Of a DNA stretch of 64,000 nucleotides, positions 45,501 through 53,520 are shown piece by piece. Where the stretch lies: the NCBI RefSeq assembly GCF_004923315.1, contig NZ_CP039642.1:372001-436000 (forward strand), given 5' to 3'. The stretch is from Azospirillum sp. TSA2s. GTDB lineage: Bacteria > Pseudomonadota > Alphaproteobacteria > Azospirillales > Azospirillaceae. The position numbers and the translations under genes are program-made. Every line of letters begins with the position of its first letter. Position 1 is the first letter of the stretch. The notes under the pieces were generated by a model, which was not told the origin of the DNA, did no database searches, and worked only from the letters and a program-made list of their open reading frames with translations.

Positions 45501-46383
45501 CGCCTGCTACACCGACCTGATCGCGCGCGCCGGCCGGGTGATTTTGGAATGCGAGCCGCGGCTGGTGGACCTGTTCGCGCGCTCCTTCCCACAGGCGGTG
45601 GTGCGCGCGGCGACGGCGGATCCGGTGGACGCCGACTGCCACGTCCCGGCGGGGTCGCTGCCCCTGCTGCTGGGCTGGGGGCTGAGCGGCTTTCCGGCGC
45701 GGGGGGGATGGCTGCGGGCGGATGGGGCGGCGGTGGAGCGGTGGCGGGGGTGGTTGGGTGGTCTTTCCGAAGACACTTGCCCCCACCCTACCCCTCCCCC
45801 GCTGGGCGGGGGAGGGGATAGGAGCTTTGTCGGCGTTCAGCGGCAGTCCCTCCCCCGCCCAGCGGGGGAGGATAGGTGGGGGGCTAACTCCGCAAGAAGC
45901 GACACCCTCACCATCGGCCTCTGCTGGCGCAGCGGCCTGCGCAGTGCATTGCGCGATGCCAACTACGCCCCGCTGGCCGACTGGGCGCCGATCCTCACCC
46001 TGCCCGGCCTGCGCTTCATCAACCTTCAATACGACGACTGCGAAGCCGAACTCGCCGACGCCGAACACCGCTTCGGCATCACGATCCACCGCCCGCCGCT
46101 CGACCTGAAGAACGACCTCGACGGCGCGGCGGCCCTGACGGCGGCGCTGGATCTGGTGATCTCCGCCGGAACGTCGGTGGCGGAGATGGCCGGCGCGCTG
46201 GGATTGCCGGTCTGGCGGATCGGGCCGGCAGGGGACTGGACGGCGCTCGGCACCGGCTGCCGGCCCTGGTACCCGTCGATGCGGCTGTTCGGCCCGCGAC
46301 CGGGAGAAACGCTCGGCGACGCGCTGGGCGCCGCCGGGCGTGCCCTCAACGCTCTCAGAAGGCGGGAACCACGGCGTTCTTGA
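42520..46383 (+). CDS. Giant TPR protein with duplicated TPR-glycosyltransferase-like halves
   Basis: A 1287-residue protein in two homologous halves. Each half is an N-terminal array of tetratricopeptide repeats (for example AHNSLGSALQDQDRLAEAAR and WRYNLGNALHAAGRPAEADA) followed by a GT-B-like C-terminal domain with VLVWREQGLGDELMF / VLVWREQGVGDELMF, DLKNDLEGVAALIANLDLVV and VWRFGPAGDWTALGSG. Related TPR proteins in alphaproteobacteria are linked to flagellin or surface glycosylation, which is inference here. In the second half, residues about 1082-1128 are encoded by a palindromic repeat and are absent from the first half. Its 3' end overlaps metQ's on the other strand by 29 bases. The start is uncertain: an ATG at 42553 is also possible. 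Confidence 0.88.
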   Translation: MARSFPWRPSLMPPPAVPARAVSTRLAALLREALAHHRAGDLDGAERGYRAMLAVDGGNADALHLLGVLHHQRGQDADAVRLIGQAIARRPKMAEQHANLGLALHALGRLEAAEAEYRRALALREAYAEAHNSLGSALQDQDRLAEAARHYHRALDLDAGYAEAWANLGTLLRAQDDHGEAETALRHALRLDPGHATALTNLGVVLKETGRTGEAEAAHLEALRLAPGDAETMVNLALLREAQGRGEEAEALYRHALVHAPGFALARWNLALRLLGRGRLAEGWDEYEARFASRRVSAGRNIALPAWDGANGRRVLVWREQGLGDELMFGTALPDLAATLGPAALVVEVDARLTGLVDRALPGVTVRAETADPTDAATGAATDAEAHLPMGTLPRLLRSTLADFPARPSWLAPDPARAAAWADRLAALGPGLRVGICWGSQNTLGERKASYTPLADWAPLLTLPGLIPVTLQYDGREAEIAAVEAKLDLRIHRWPGTDLKNDLEGVAALIANLDLVVTVASSVGEMAGALGVPVWRFGPAGDWTALGSGVRPWFPSMRLWSTRPGETLPDVLVRMAAELRRLVPALPIDEWLAEARSLHESGRWPEAEKAYQRILDQGGEVPAALEGYALLGHQAGRPDIAATLLTRAIAVEPTAGRHQRRALAHQEMGALADAEADWLAAALLAPDDVEALGNLGALRLSRGAAAEAAEATDAARRLAPFHAGLWANAGLARQALGSDGLPFFQRALALDPALAEAWTALSADALRDPGQAAEAEHAAGRALRLRPGDPAAVSNMGLAALALDRPADAVAHLRLALQGRPGDLGTLGNLALALERAGDGNAAGLAWWRVILFAPGTGAGWAGLADLRQRQGRLDAALKGWGRALALEPARADWRYNLGNALHAAGRPAEADAAYRRAVEDDPTLTLAAFNRGYAALARGEITDGWTGLEARFAAGQALPDRRFRIPAWDGRDPAGKTVLVWREQGVGDELMFSACYTDLIARAGRVILECEPRLVDLFARSFPQAVVRAATADPVDADCHVPAGSLPLLLGWGLSGFPARGGWLRADGAAVERWRGWLGGLSEDTCPHPTPPPLGGGGDRSFVGVQRQSLPRPAGEDRWGANSARSDTLTIGLCWRSGLRSALRDANYAPLADWAPILTLPGLRFINLQYDDCEAELADAEHRFGITIHRPPLDLKNDLDGAAALTAALDLVISAGTSVAEMAGALGLPVWRIGPAGDWTALGTGCRPWYPSMRLFGPRPGETLGDALGAAGRALNALRRREPRRS
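45776..45887. repeat. Palindromic repeat, family A, inside the TPR gene
   Basis: A complete family A element (GCCCCCACCCTACCCC ... GGTGGGGGGCTAA) with both hairpins CCTCCCCCGCTGGGCGGGGGAGG and its mirror and the GGCAGTCCC spacer. It lies in frame within the C-terminal half of the TPR gene and encodes about 37 residues rich in Pro, Gly, Arg and Ser. Confidence 0.9.
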
Positions 46384-47146
46384 ACTTGGTGAGGATGAAC
46401 TCCTTCACCTCCGGGCTGTTGTAGGCCTTCACCAGCTTGGCGACCCAGGGCTTGTCCTTGTCGGCCTTGCGGACGGCGATGACGTTGGCATAGGGGCTGT
46501 CCGCCGCCTCGCGGGCGATGGCGTCCTTGACCGGGTCGATGCCGGCCTCCAGCGCGAAGTTGGTGTTGATGGCGGCGACGGTCACGTCATCCAGCGAGCG
46601 CGGCAGCTGGGCGGCGTCCAGCTCGACGATCTCCAGCTTCTTCGGGTTCTCGACGATGTCGATCGGCGAGGCCTTCAGGGTGCCGCCGTCCTTCAGCTTG
46701 ATCAGGCCCTTGGCCTGCAGCAGCAGCAGGACGCGGCCGCCGTTGGTCGGGTCGTTGGGGATGGCGACCTTGGCGCCGGACTGCAGCTCGTCCAGGCTCT
46801 TGACCTTCTTGGAATAGATGCCGATCGGGTAGACCACCGTCTTGCCGACGCTGACCAGATCGAAACCGCGGTCCTTCACCTGATTGTCCAGATAGGGCTG
46901 GTGCTGGAAGCTGTTGGCGTCCAGATCGCCGCCGGCCAGCGCCTGGTTCGGGATGACGTAGTCGGTGAACTCGATGATCTGGATGTCCAGCCCGTCCTTG
47001 GCGGCGATGGGCTTCACCGCCTCCAGGATCTGGGCGTGCGGACCGGCGGTGACGCCGACCTTGATGGTTTCGGCAGATGCACCGAAGGCGACGGCCAGGG
47101 TGGCGGCGCCGGCCAACAGGGAAGCCAGCGAACGGAAGCGCAGCAT
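46355..47146 (-). CDS. metQ: Methionine ABC transporter substrate-binding protein MetQ
   Basis: A 263-residue NlpA/MetQ-family binding protein. Signal sequence MLRFRSLASLLAGAATLAV with AFGASA cleavage; there is no lipobox Cys, unlike E. coli MetQ. The mature part has IKVGVTAGPHAQILEAVKP, VIPNQALAGGDLDANSFQHQ (the conserved D-N-x-F-Q-H), IPNDPTNGGRVLLLLQ and AAQLPRSLDDVTVAAINTNF. GAGGAG sits about 10 bases before the ATG. It follows metI in the operon. Confidence 0.92.
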   Translation of the reverse strand: MLRFRSLASLLAGAATLAVAFGASAETIKVGVTAGPHAQILEAVKPIAAKDGLDIQIIEFTDYVIPNQALAGGDLDANSFQHQPYLDNQVKDRGFDLVSVGKTVVYPIGIYSKKVKSLDELQSGAKVAIPNDPTNGGRVLLLLQAKGLIKLKDGGTLKASPIDIVENPKKLEIVELDAAQLPRSLDDVTVAAINTNFALEAGIDPVKDAIAREAADSPYANVIAVRKADKDKPWVAKLVKAYNSPEVKEFILTKFKNAVVPAF

Positions 47147-47186
47147 CTCGAACACTCCTCGGGTTTCTTGTGTCAGGATTTCGGGA

Positions 47187-47855
47187 TCAGGATTTCAGAT
47201 TGCGTTTGTTGACGCGGCGGGCGATCCAATCGCCCGTCGACTGAAGGATCTGCACCAGCACGATCAGCACGATCACCACCGCCAGCATCACCTCCGGCAG
47301 GAAGCGCTGATAGCCGTAGCGGATGCCGAGGTCGCCCAGTCCGCCGCCGCCGACCGCGCCGACCATGGCCGAATAGCCGACGAGGCTGACCGCCGACAGG
47401 GTCAGGCCGGCGACGATGCCCGGCAGGGCTTCCGGCAGCAGCACCTTGCGGATGATCTGGAACGGCGTGGCGCCCATCGCCTGCGCCGCCTCGACCAGAC
47501 CGCGATCCACCTCGCGCACCGCATTCTCGACGACGCGGGCGATGAAGGGGGTGGCGGCAACGGTCAGCGGCACGATGGCGGCATTGGTGCCGATGGAGGT
47601 GCCGGCGATCAGCCGGGTGAAGGGGATGATCGCCACCACCAGGATGATGAAGGGGGTGGAGCGGGTCATGTTGACCACCGCCCCCATCACCTTGTTGAAG
47701 GCGAAGTTCTGCAGCAGCTCGCCCCGGCCGGTGACGGCCAGCAGCACGCCGATCGGCAGCCCGATCAGCGTCCCGATGGCGCCCGAAACCGCCACCATGT
47801 GCAGCGTGTCGAGCAGCCCCTTGATCAGCAGGTCAATGATTTGCGGGGAGAGCAT
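47187..47855 (-). CDS. metI: Methionine ABC transporter permease MetI
   Basis: A 222-residue inner-membrane permease with about five helices. NMTRSTPFIILVVAIIPFTR and the EAA loop EVDRGLVEAAQAMGATPFQI are diagnostic of MetI. The end is MLAVVIVLIVLVQILQSTGD. It overlaps the end of metN by 23 bases and is followed by metQ, the usual metN-metI-metQ order. Confidence 0.93.
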   Translation of the reverse strand: MLSPQIIDLLIKGLLDTLHMVAVSGAIGTLIGLPIGVLLAVTGRGELLQNFAFNKVMGAVVNMTRSTPFIILVVAIIPFTRLIAGTSIGTNAAIVPLTVAATPFIARVVENAVREVDRGLVEAAQAMGATPFQIIRKVLLPEALPGIVAGLTLSAVSLVGYSAMVGAVGGGGLGDLGIRYGYQRFLPEVMLAVVIVLIVLVQILQSTGDWIARRVNKRNLKS

Positions 47856-48888
47856 GGCCCAACACCTCGACACCCAGATTGTTCTCTTTCACCAGCGCCA
47901 TGGCGGCCTCGACCTTGGCCTGATCGCCCAGCGCCTCCACCACCAGCGTGCCGAAGGGCGCGCCCTGGATCTCGTCGATCTGGCCGTGCCAGATGTTCAG
48001 GTCCAACTCCAGCCGGCGGCTGATGGCGCTGATGACCGGGGTGGTCGCCTTCTCCCCGGTGAAGGTGATGCGCAGCACCGGATTGCTCCCCAAGCCGGGC
48101 TGCGGCGACAGCCGGTCGCGCAGGCTGTCGGGGATGCCGCGGTTGATGACGGGATCGACGAAGCTACGGGTGGTCGGGTGCTTCGGGTGGGCGAAGATGT
48201 CGAAGACCGGTCCCTGTTCGATCACCCGGCCGCCTTCCATCACCGCCACCTTGTGGCAGATCTCCTTGATGACGGCGATCTCGTGAGTGATGAGGACGAT
48301 GGTCAGGCCCAGCCGCCGGTTGATGTCGGCCAGCAGATGCAGGATCTGTGTCGTCGTCTCGGGATCGAGCGCCGAGGTCGCCTCGTCCGACAGCAGCACC
48401 TTCGGCTTGCTGGCGAGAGCGCGTGCGATGCCGACGCGCTGCTTCTGCCCGCCCGACAGTTCCGCCGGATAGCGGTCGCGCTTGTCGGCCAGCCCGACGA
48501 GGTCGAGCAGCGGCTCCACCGCCTTGCGGATCTCCGCTCTGGCCATGCCGGCCAGTTCCAGCGGCAGCGCCACATTGTCGAAGACGGTGCGCGAGGACAG
48601 CAGGTTGAAGTGCTGGAAGATCATGCCGATGGAATGGCGGGCCTGCCGCAGTTCCGCCGCGGACAGGGTGGTCATCTCCACCCCGTCGACCATGACGCTG
48701 CCCGAAGTCGGGCTTTCCAGCAGGTTGACCGTGCGAAGCAGCGTGGATTTCCCCGCGCCGGACCGGCCGATGATGCCGAAGATCTCGCCGCGGCCGACCG
48801 TGATGTCGACGTCGGCGAGCGCTTGGACCGAAGCCCCGCCGCCACGTGCGGCGTAAGTCTTGTGAATGTTTGTTAGCGTTATCATCAT
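47833..48888 (-). CDS. metN: Methionine ABC transporter ATP-binding protein MetN
   Basis: A 351-residue ATPase. Walker A GRSGAGKSTLL, signature LSGGQKQRVGIARAL, Walker B VLLSDEATSALDPETT and H-loop VLITHE. After about residue 265 comes the regulatory NIL domain (LRITFTGEKATTPVISAIS), which binds methionine and inhibits uptake when the amino acid is abundant. The start is 42 bases after the stop of the second binding-protein gene, with a terminator between. Confidence 0.95.
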   Translation of the reverse strand: MMITLTNIHKTYAARGGGASVQALADVDITVGRGEIFGIIGRSGAGKSTLLRTVNLLESPTSGSVMVDGVEMTTLSAAELRQARHSIGMIFQHFNLLSSRTVFDNVALPLELAGMARAEIRKAVEPLLDLVGLADKRDRYPAELSGGQKQRVGIARALASKPKVLLSDEATSALDPETTTQILHLLADINRRLGLTIVLITHEIAVIKEICHKVAVMEGGRVIEQGPVFDIFAHPKHPTTRSFVDPVINRGIPDSLRDRLSPQPGLGSNPVLRITFTGEKATTPVISAISRRLELDLNIWHGQIDEIQGAPFGTLVVEALGDQAKVEAAMALVKENNLGVEVLGHALPANH

Positions 48889-48897
48889 TTATTCGGC

Positions 48898-48920
48898 AAA
48901 AGGGGACGTCCTGCGTCCCC
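48898..48920 (-). terminator. Intrinsic terminator between the second metQ and metN
   Basis: On the minus strand GGGGACG-CAGGA-CGTCCCC forms a 7-bp GC stem followed at once by TTTT. It lies 9 bases past the stop of the upstream binding-protein gene and just before metN, so transcripts of that gene should mostly end here or be attenuated before metNIQ. Confidence 0.65.
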
Positions 48921-48929
48921 CCAGCCCCT

Positions 48930-49709
48930 TCACCAAGTCGGAATGATGGAACCGTTGAAGCGCGTTTCGATAAACTGCCGCACTTCGGGCGAACGATACA
49001 GCGCAATGAAGCGCTTGATTGTCGGGTCTTCCATGCGATCCTTGCGGACCGCCCACACCAGGTTCCACTTGGACTGGTCATCCTCCAGCACCAGCGCCTT
49101 CTTCGGTTCCAGCCCGGCCAGCACGGCATAGTTGAGGGTGATGACCGACGCATCCACGTCGTCGAGCGAGCGCGGAAGCTGGGCCGCATCCAGTTCCACC
49201 AGCTTGATGCCCTTCGGGTTCACGATGTCGGCGATGGTCGTGTTCAGCCCGGCCCCCTCCTTCAGCCCGATCACGCCGGCCCTGGCCAGCAGGAACAGGG
49301 CACGGGCGCCGTTGGTGGGGTCGTTGGGGATCGACACCGACGCGCCCGGCTTCAGGTCGGCCAACGCCTTCACCTTGCTGCTGTAGACGCCCATCGGCAC
49401 CACGACGCTCTTGGCGACGGAGACGATGTCGTAATTGCGCTGCTTCACCTGATTGTCCAGGAAGGGCTGGTGCTGGAAGTTGTTGGCGTCGATGTCGCCG
49501 GCCTGGAGTGCGGCATTGGGCATGTTCCAGTCGGTGAACTCGATCACCTGCGCCTCGATGCCCTCCTTGGCGGCCAGCTTGGCGGTGAAGTCCAGGATCT
49601 CGCCATAGGGGCCGGCCGAAACGCCGAGCTTCAGCGGAGCGGCGACGGCGGAGGCGGCGGAGGTCAGCAGGCCGGCGGCGACCGCCACCGACATCAGGAT
49701 GCGTTTCAT
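48930..49709 (-). CDS. Second MetQ/NlpA-family substrate-binding protein
   Basis: A 259-residue paralogue of the MetQ protein further downstream. The signal sequence MKRILMSVAVAAGLLTSAAS ends AVAAP, with no lipobox. It has LKLGVSAGPYGEILDFTAK, the GDIDANNFQHQPFLDNQVKQ core and IPNDPTNGARALFLLARAG. It probably feeds the same MetNI permease with another ligand (such as D-methionine, methionine sulfoxide or a peptide), but this is inference. A terminator separates it from metN. Confidence 0.88.
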   Translation of the reverse strand: MKRILMSVAVAAGLLTSAASAVAAPLKLGVSAGPYGEILDFTAKLAAKEGIEAQVIEFTDWNMPNAALQAGDIDANNFQHQPFLDNQVKQRNYDIVSVAKSVVVPMGVYSSKVKALADLKPGASVSIPNDPTNGARALFLLARAGVIGLKEGAGLNTTIADIVNPKGIKLVELDAAQLPRSLDDVDASVITLNYAVLAGLEPKKALVLEDDQSKWNLVWAVRKDRMEDPTIKRFIALYRSPEVRQFIETRFNGSIIPTW

Positions 49710-49745
49710 CGGGACTTTCCTCGGAATCGTTGGATCGGCGGGTCG

Positions 49746-49946
49746 TCAGCGGCGGCGGGTGTCGGGCAGCCGGCTGTAATGCTGGTGGGCGGCGCGCTGG
49801 GCCTGTCCGACATTGCGGAAGACGCGGCGGTCGAGATCGCGGAAAGCCCAATCGGACACGAAGAAGGTGAAGCCGCCGCGTTCGGCGACGACGATGCCGG
49901 CGGAGCGGCCCTGGACTTCGATGGCGTAGGCGTTGGCGTGGGACAT
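49746..49946 (-). CDS. Small conserved-looking hypothetical protein (66 aa)
   Basis: A 66-residue protein starting MSHANAYAIEVQGRSAGIVV, with ERGGFTFFVSDWAFRDLDRR in the middle and a basic, His-rich C-terminus. GGGGAGT lies about 10 bases upstream of the ATG. It resembles small beta-rich proteins with a FxxxD-W-F signature seen next to transporters, but I cannot name a family. It is the most upstream gene of the metQ-containing strand, 36 bases before the second metQ, so the two may be cotranscribed. Confidence 0.6.
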   Translation of the reverse strand: MSHANAYAIEVQGRSAGIVVAERGGFTFFVSDWAFRDLDRRVFRNVGQAQRAAHQHYSRLPDTRRR

Positions 49947-50478
49947 GGCGTAAGGACTCCCCTCGGCGCGGCTGGCCCTCGGCATGGCGGGGCGGCGGCG
50001 CAACGATGTTCGGCTCTGGCGTTCGGGACTGGCGGATGTGCGGGATGGGCGCTGTGTTGTTGTGCCGCAGGTCAGCGGCAACACAGGCCCGAACGCATCA
50101 TGCAGGCCGGGGGCGCGGTCCGAAGCACGGATGGGGGAGCGGAAACTCGCGAGGTCATTCCGGTCTCTCCTTCTTGAAGAGGTCCACGACCGGTATCGTG
50201 GCGCTTTAGCGTTTGGTGACGCGGCGCAAGCTGCAGAAGTCAAATTGCCGCGGGATGCCCGGTGGGGCGTCCATGGGTTTTTATCTACTCTTTCGATGGG
50301 GTTTGGTCAAATTCATTTTTCGGTTTTGTGTGAAATTCCGTATTGGGCAGAATTCTCGCGTAAAATCTCGCAGACGCGACAGCGACAGGTGACGGGCGCG
50401 TGGAATGTGCTATCTATCGCGTCGATGGTTCATCCGGGGCATGCACATCGCCCCGGCGAGCGATGCGAGGAGAGTGTT
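49947..50478. other. Intergenic region upstream of hisG
   Basis: About 530 bases without a convincing gene. The left part is GC-rich with an imperfect hairpin (GCCGC-AGGTCA-GCGGC with flanking GTTG/AAC) near 50060-50090. The right part from 50275 is clearly AT-rich and should hold the hisG promoter. No known riboswitch consensus was found. Confidence 0.5.
50326..50353 (+). promoter_or_regulatory. Possible hisG promoter
   Basis: TTGTGT and CAGAAT with a 16-base spacer in the AT-rich stretch upstream of hisG; a weak match to the housekeeping -35/-10 pattern. Only suggestive. Confidence 0.3.
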
Positions 50479-51198
50479 TTGTCCGCCGATCCCAGCGCCC
50501 AAGGGGTGACTGCCGCCGCGATGACGGCCACACCGGTTGACGACCAGCTGGTGCTGGCCCTGCCCAAGGGCCGCATCCTGAAGGAACTGCGCCCGCTGCT
50601 GTCCCATGCCGGCATCCATCCGGAGCCGGCCTTCGACGACGACAAGAGCCGGCTTCTGCGCTTCGCCACCAATGTGCCGAACCTCAGCATCATCCGTGTC
50701 CGCTCCTTCGACGTGGCGACCTTCGTCGCCTTCGGCGCCGCCCATCTGGGCGTGGCGGGCAACGACGTGCTGATGGAATTCGACTATCCGGAAATCTACG
50801 CTCCGCTCGATCTCGGCATCGGCGCCTGCCGGCTGTCGGTCGCCGAACCGGTGGAGATGATGGAGGGCGACGATCCGTCGCGCTGGAGCCACGTCCGCGT
50901 CGCCACCAAATACCCGGAAGTGACCAAGCGCCACTTCGCCGCCCGCGGCGTCCAGGCCGAATGCGTCAAGCTGAACGGCGCGATGGAGCTGGCGCCGACG
51001 CTGGGCCTGTGCCGCCGCATCGTCGATCTGGTCTCCACCGGCTCGACGCTGAAGGCCAACGGGCTGGTGGAGGTGGAGCATATCGCCGACGTCACCTCGC
51101 GCCTGATCGTCAACCGCGCCGCCTTCAAGACGCGGACGGCCGAGATTTCTCAGTGGATCGACAAGTTCCGGGAGGCGGTGAATGCCCGTCAGGCTTGA
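50479..51198 (+). CDS. hisG: ATP phosphoribosyltransferase HisG, short form
   Basis: The first enzyme of histidine synthesis (ATP + PRPP). The product of about 239 residues is the short form, which lacks the C-terminal regulatory domain and needs HisZ, absent from this window. Seen are [38 protein letters not shown], the PRPP-loop-like [13 protein letters not shown] and ALCR-like [12 protein letters not shown]. The TTG at 50479 follows GAGGAG by 8 bases; an ATG at 50521 gives 225 residues but has a poor binding site. It overlaps hisD. Confidence 0.93.
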   Translation: MSADPSAQGVTAAAMTATPVDDQLVLALPKGRILKELRPLLSHAGIHPEPAFDDDKSRLLRFATNVPNLSIIRVRSFDVATFVAFGAAHLGVAGNDVLMEFDYPEIYAPLDLGIGACRLSVAEPVEMMEGDDPSRWSHVRVATKYPEVTKRHFAARGVQAECVKLNGAMELAPTLGLCRRIVDLVSTGSTLKANGLVEVEHIADVTSRLIVNRAAFKTRTAEISQWIDKFREAVNARQA

Positions 51199-52486
51199 TA
51201 TTCGCGACGCGGACTTCGCCGCCGGCTTCGAGGCTCTGCTGCACGCCAAGCGCGAGGCCAGCGAGGATGTCCAGACGCTGGTCGCAGGCGTGATCGAGCA
51301 GGTGCGCACGCGCGGCGACGCCGCCCTGATCGACTACACCGCCCGCTGGGACCGTCAGACCCTGACGCCCGAGACCCTGCGCATCGGCCGGGACGAGATC
51401 GACGCCGCCACGGCGAAATGCTCGGCCGAGACGCTGGAGGCGCTGGACCTCGCCGCCGCGCGGATCGAGGAGTTCCACCGCCGCCAGATCCCGGAGGTCA
51501 CCGACTACCGCGACGCCGCCGGGGTGCGGCTGGGCGCGCGCTGGACGCCGGTCGGCGCCGTCGGTCTCTATGTGCCGGGCGGCACCGCCTCCTACCCGTC
51601 GTCGGTGCTGATGAACGCCCTGCCGGCCAAGGTCGCCGGGGTGGAGCGCGTCGTCATGGTGGTGCCGACGCCGGACGGGGCGATCAACCCGCTGGTGCTG
51701 GCCGCCGCCAAGCGCTGCGGCGTCGACGAGATCTACCGCATCGGCGGCGCCCAGGCGGTCGCGGCGCTGGCCCACGGCACGGCGACGATCCGGCCGGTCG
51801 ACAAGATCGTCGGCCCCGGCAACGCCTTCGTCGCCGCCGCCAAGCGGCAGGTCTACGGCCTCGTCGGCATCGACAGCATCGCCGGCCCGTCGGAGATCCT
51901 GGTGGTCGCCGATGGCAAGAACGATCCGGCCTGGATCGCCATGGACCTGCTGTCGCAGGCGGAGCACGACACCTCGGCCCAATCGATCCTGATCACTGAC
52001 GATGCCGCCTTCGCCGACGCGGTCGCCGCGGCGGTGGAGAAGCACCTGGAAACGCTGCCACGCAGTACAATCGCCGGTGAAAGCTGGCGCGAGCATGGCG
52101 CCATCGTGCTGGTCGGCGACCTGATGGCCGACGCCCCCGCCCTGGTCGACCGGCTGGCGCCGGAGCATCTGGAGCTGGCGGTGGAGGATCCCGACGCGCT
52201 GGCGGCGAAGATCCGCAATGCCGGCGCCATCTTCCTCGGCCGCTACACGCCGGAGGCCATCGGCGACTACGTCGCAGGTCCCAACCATGTGCTGCCGACG
52301 GCGCGCAGCGCCCGCTTCTCCTCCGGCCTCAATGTGCTGGACTTCATGAAGCGGACGACCTTCGTCGCCTGCGACGCCGACAGCCTGCGGGCCATCGGTC
52401 CGGCGGCGGTGACGCTGGCGATGGCCGAGGGGCTGGAGGCGCACGCGCGCTCCGTCGCGCAGCGGCTGCCGGGCTACAAAGACTAA
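51182..52486 (+). CDS. hisD: Histidinol dehydrogenase HisD
   Basis: A 434-residue zinc enzyme catalysing the last two steps of histidine synthesis. Typical segments are [39 protein letters not shown], the substrate loop [28 protein letters not shown] with the catalytic His/Glu pair, and [12 protein letters not shown]. The ATG overlaps the hisG end by 17 bases, so the two are translationally coupled. Confidence 0.97.
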   Translation: MPVRLDIRDADFAAGFEALLHAKREASEDVQTLVAGVIEQVRTRGDAALIDYTARWDRQTLTPETLRIGRDEIDAATAKCSAETLEALDLAAARIEEFHRRQIPEVTDYRDAAGVRLGARWTPVGAVGLYVPGGTASYPSSVLMNALPAKVAGVERVVMVVPTPDGAINPLVLAAAKRCGVDEIYRIGGAQAVAALAHGTATIRPVDKIVGPGNAFVAAAKRQVYGLVGIDSIAGPSEILVVADGKNDPAWIAMDLLSQAEHDTSAQSILITDDAAFADAVAAAVEKHLETLPRSTIAGESWREHGAIVLVGDLMADAPALVDRLAPEHLELAVEDPDALAAKIRNAGAIFLGRYTPEAIGDYVAGPNHVLPTARSARFSSGLNVLDFMKRTTFVACDADSLRAIGPAAVTLAMAEGLEAHARSVAQRLPGYKD

Positions 52487-52507
52487 CGACAGCGGGGGAG
52501 GCGGGGC

Positions 52508-52993
52508 GTGACGACGGCGAAGAGCAAGCGGCGCATCACCCATGTGACGCTCGACGAGCGGAGTGTCGTCCGCCACAAGCCGGAGGTCGAGCATGAGCGC
52601 GCCGTCGCCATCTTCGACCTGCTGGAGGACAACGAGTTCTGCCCCTGCGACTTCGCGGAGGACGGGCCGTACCACCTGCACCTGTCGATCGAGGACAACC
52701 GGCTGGTCTTCGACATCCGGCGCGAGGACGACAGCGTGCTCGACCGGCTGATGTTGCCGATCACCGGCTTCCGCTCGATCGTGCGGGACTATTTCCTGAT
52801 CTGTGAGAGCTATTACGCCGCCATCAAGCGGTCGACGCCCTCGCAGATCGAGGCCATCGACATGGGCCGCCGCGGCCTGCACAACGAGGGGTCCGAGATG
52901 CTGCGCGAACGTCTGGCCGGCAAGGTGGAGATGGACCTGCAGACCGCGCGCCGGCTGTTCACGCTGATCTGCGTTCTGCACATTCGCGGCTGA
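52508..52993 (+). CDS. UPF0262 family protein
   Basis: A 161-residue protein of the alphaproteobacterial UPF0262 family (function unknown). Family segments are [56 protein letters not shown] and the end [17 protein letters not shown] start lies 21 bases after hisD, preceded by GGGGGAGG. It forms the usual hisD-UPF0262-phosphatase neighbourhood of this class. Confidence 0.9.
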   Translation: MTTAKSKRRITHVTLDERSVVRHKPEVEHERAVAIFDLLEDNEFCPCDFAEDGPYHLHLSIEDNRLVFDIRREDDSVLDRLMLPITGFRSIVRDYFLICESYYAAIKRSTPSQIEAIDMGRRGLHNEGSEMLRERLAGKVEMDLQTARRLFTLICVLHIRG

Positions 52994-53009
52994 CGGGCAC
53001 GGGCGGCGC

Positions 53010-53483
53010 ATGGCCATGGCGGCGACCCCGGTCCTCACATCCCTGCCGGTCACGAGCGTATTGTTCGCCTGTACCTACAACATGATCCGTTCGCCGATGG
53101 CGGCGGCGATGATGCGCCATTACCACGGCACCCGCGTCTATGTGGATTCGGTCGGCGTCCGCGAGGGCGACGAGGTAGACCCCTTCGCCGTCGCGGTGAT
53201 GGAGGAGATCGGCATCGACCTGTCCAAGCACCGCTGCCGCACCTTCGAGGATCTGGAAGACACCAACTTCGACCTGATCGTCTCGCTGTCGCCCGAGGCG
53301 CAGCACCGCGCCATCGAGATGACGCGCACCATGGCCTGCGACGTGGAGTTCTGGAACACCTTCGACCCCACCCTGGTCGACGGCACCCGCGACGCGATGC
53401 TGGAAGCCTACCGTCAGGTCCGCGACGGCCTGCTGGACAAGGTGAAGCAGCGCTTCCCCCTGACCCGCGGGCCGACGGTTTAG
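53010..53483 (+). CDS. Low-molecular-weight protein-tyrosine-phosphatase-like protein
   Basis: A 157-residue phosphatase or arsenate-reductase-fold protein. The P-loop is CTYNMIRSPMA (C-x5-R-S), somewhat unlike the usual C-x-G-N-x-C-R-S, and the acid loop is WNTFDPT. ARSC-type proteins of this position are conserved after UPF0262 in alphaproteobacteria. A strong hairpin starts at its TAG stop. Whether it acts on phosphotyrosine or arsenate is not resolved. Confidence 0.85.
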   Translation: MAMAATPVLTSLPVTSVLFACTYNMIRSPMAAAMMRHYHGTRVYVDSVGVREGDEVDPFAVAVMEEIGIDLSKHRCRTFEDLEDTNFDLIVSLSPEAQHRAIEMTRTMACDVEFWNTFDPTLVDGTRDAMLEAYRQVRDGLLDKVKQRFPLTRGPTV

Positions 53484-53520
53484 AGTTCATCTGATGCTTC
53501 AATAAGCATCAGATGAACTC
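53483..53520. terminator. Perfect 17-bp hairpin after the phosphatase gene
   Basis: GAGTTCATCTGATGCTT, loop CAAT, then the exact complement AAGCATCAGATGAACTC. The stem begins on the last base of the stop codon. There is no direct T-run, so it may terminate, protect the mRNA end, or serve another role. Its low GC is unusual here. Confidence 0.45.

Noticed and set aside
49947..50478. SAM-type riboswitch upstream of the methionine transporter genes
   Set aside because: No SAM-I or SAM-II consensus was found on the minus strand, only a weak hairpin.
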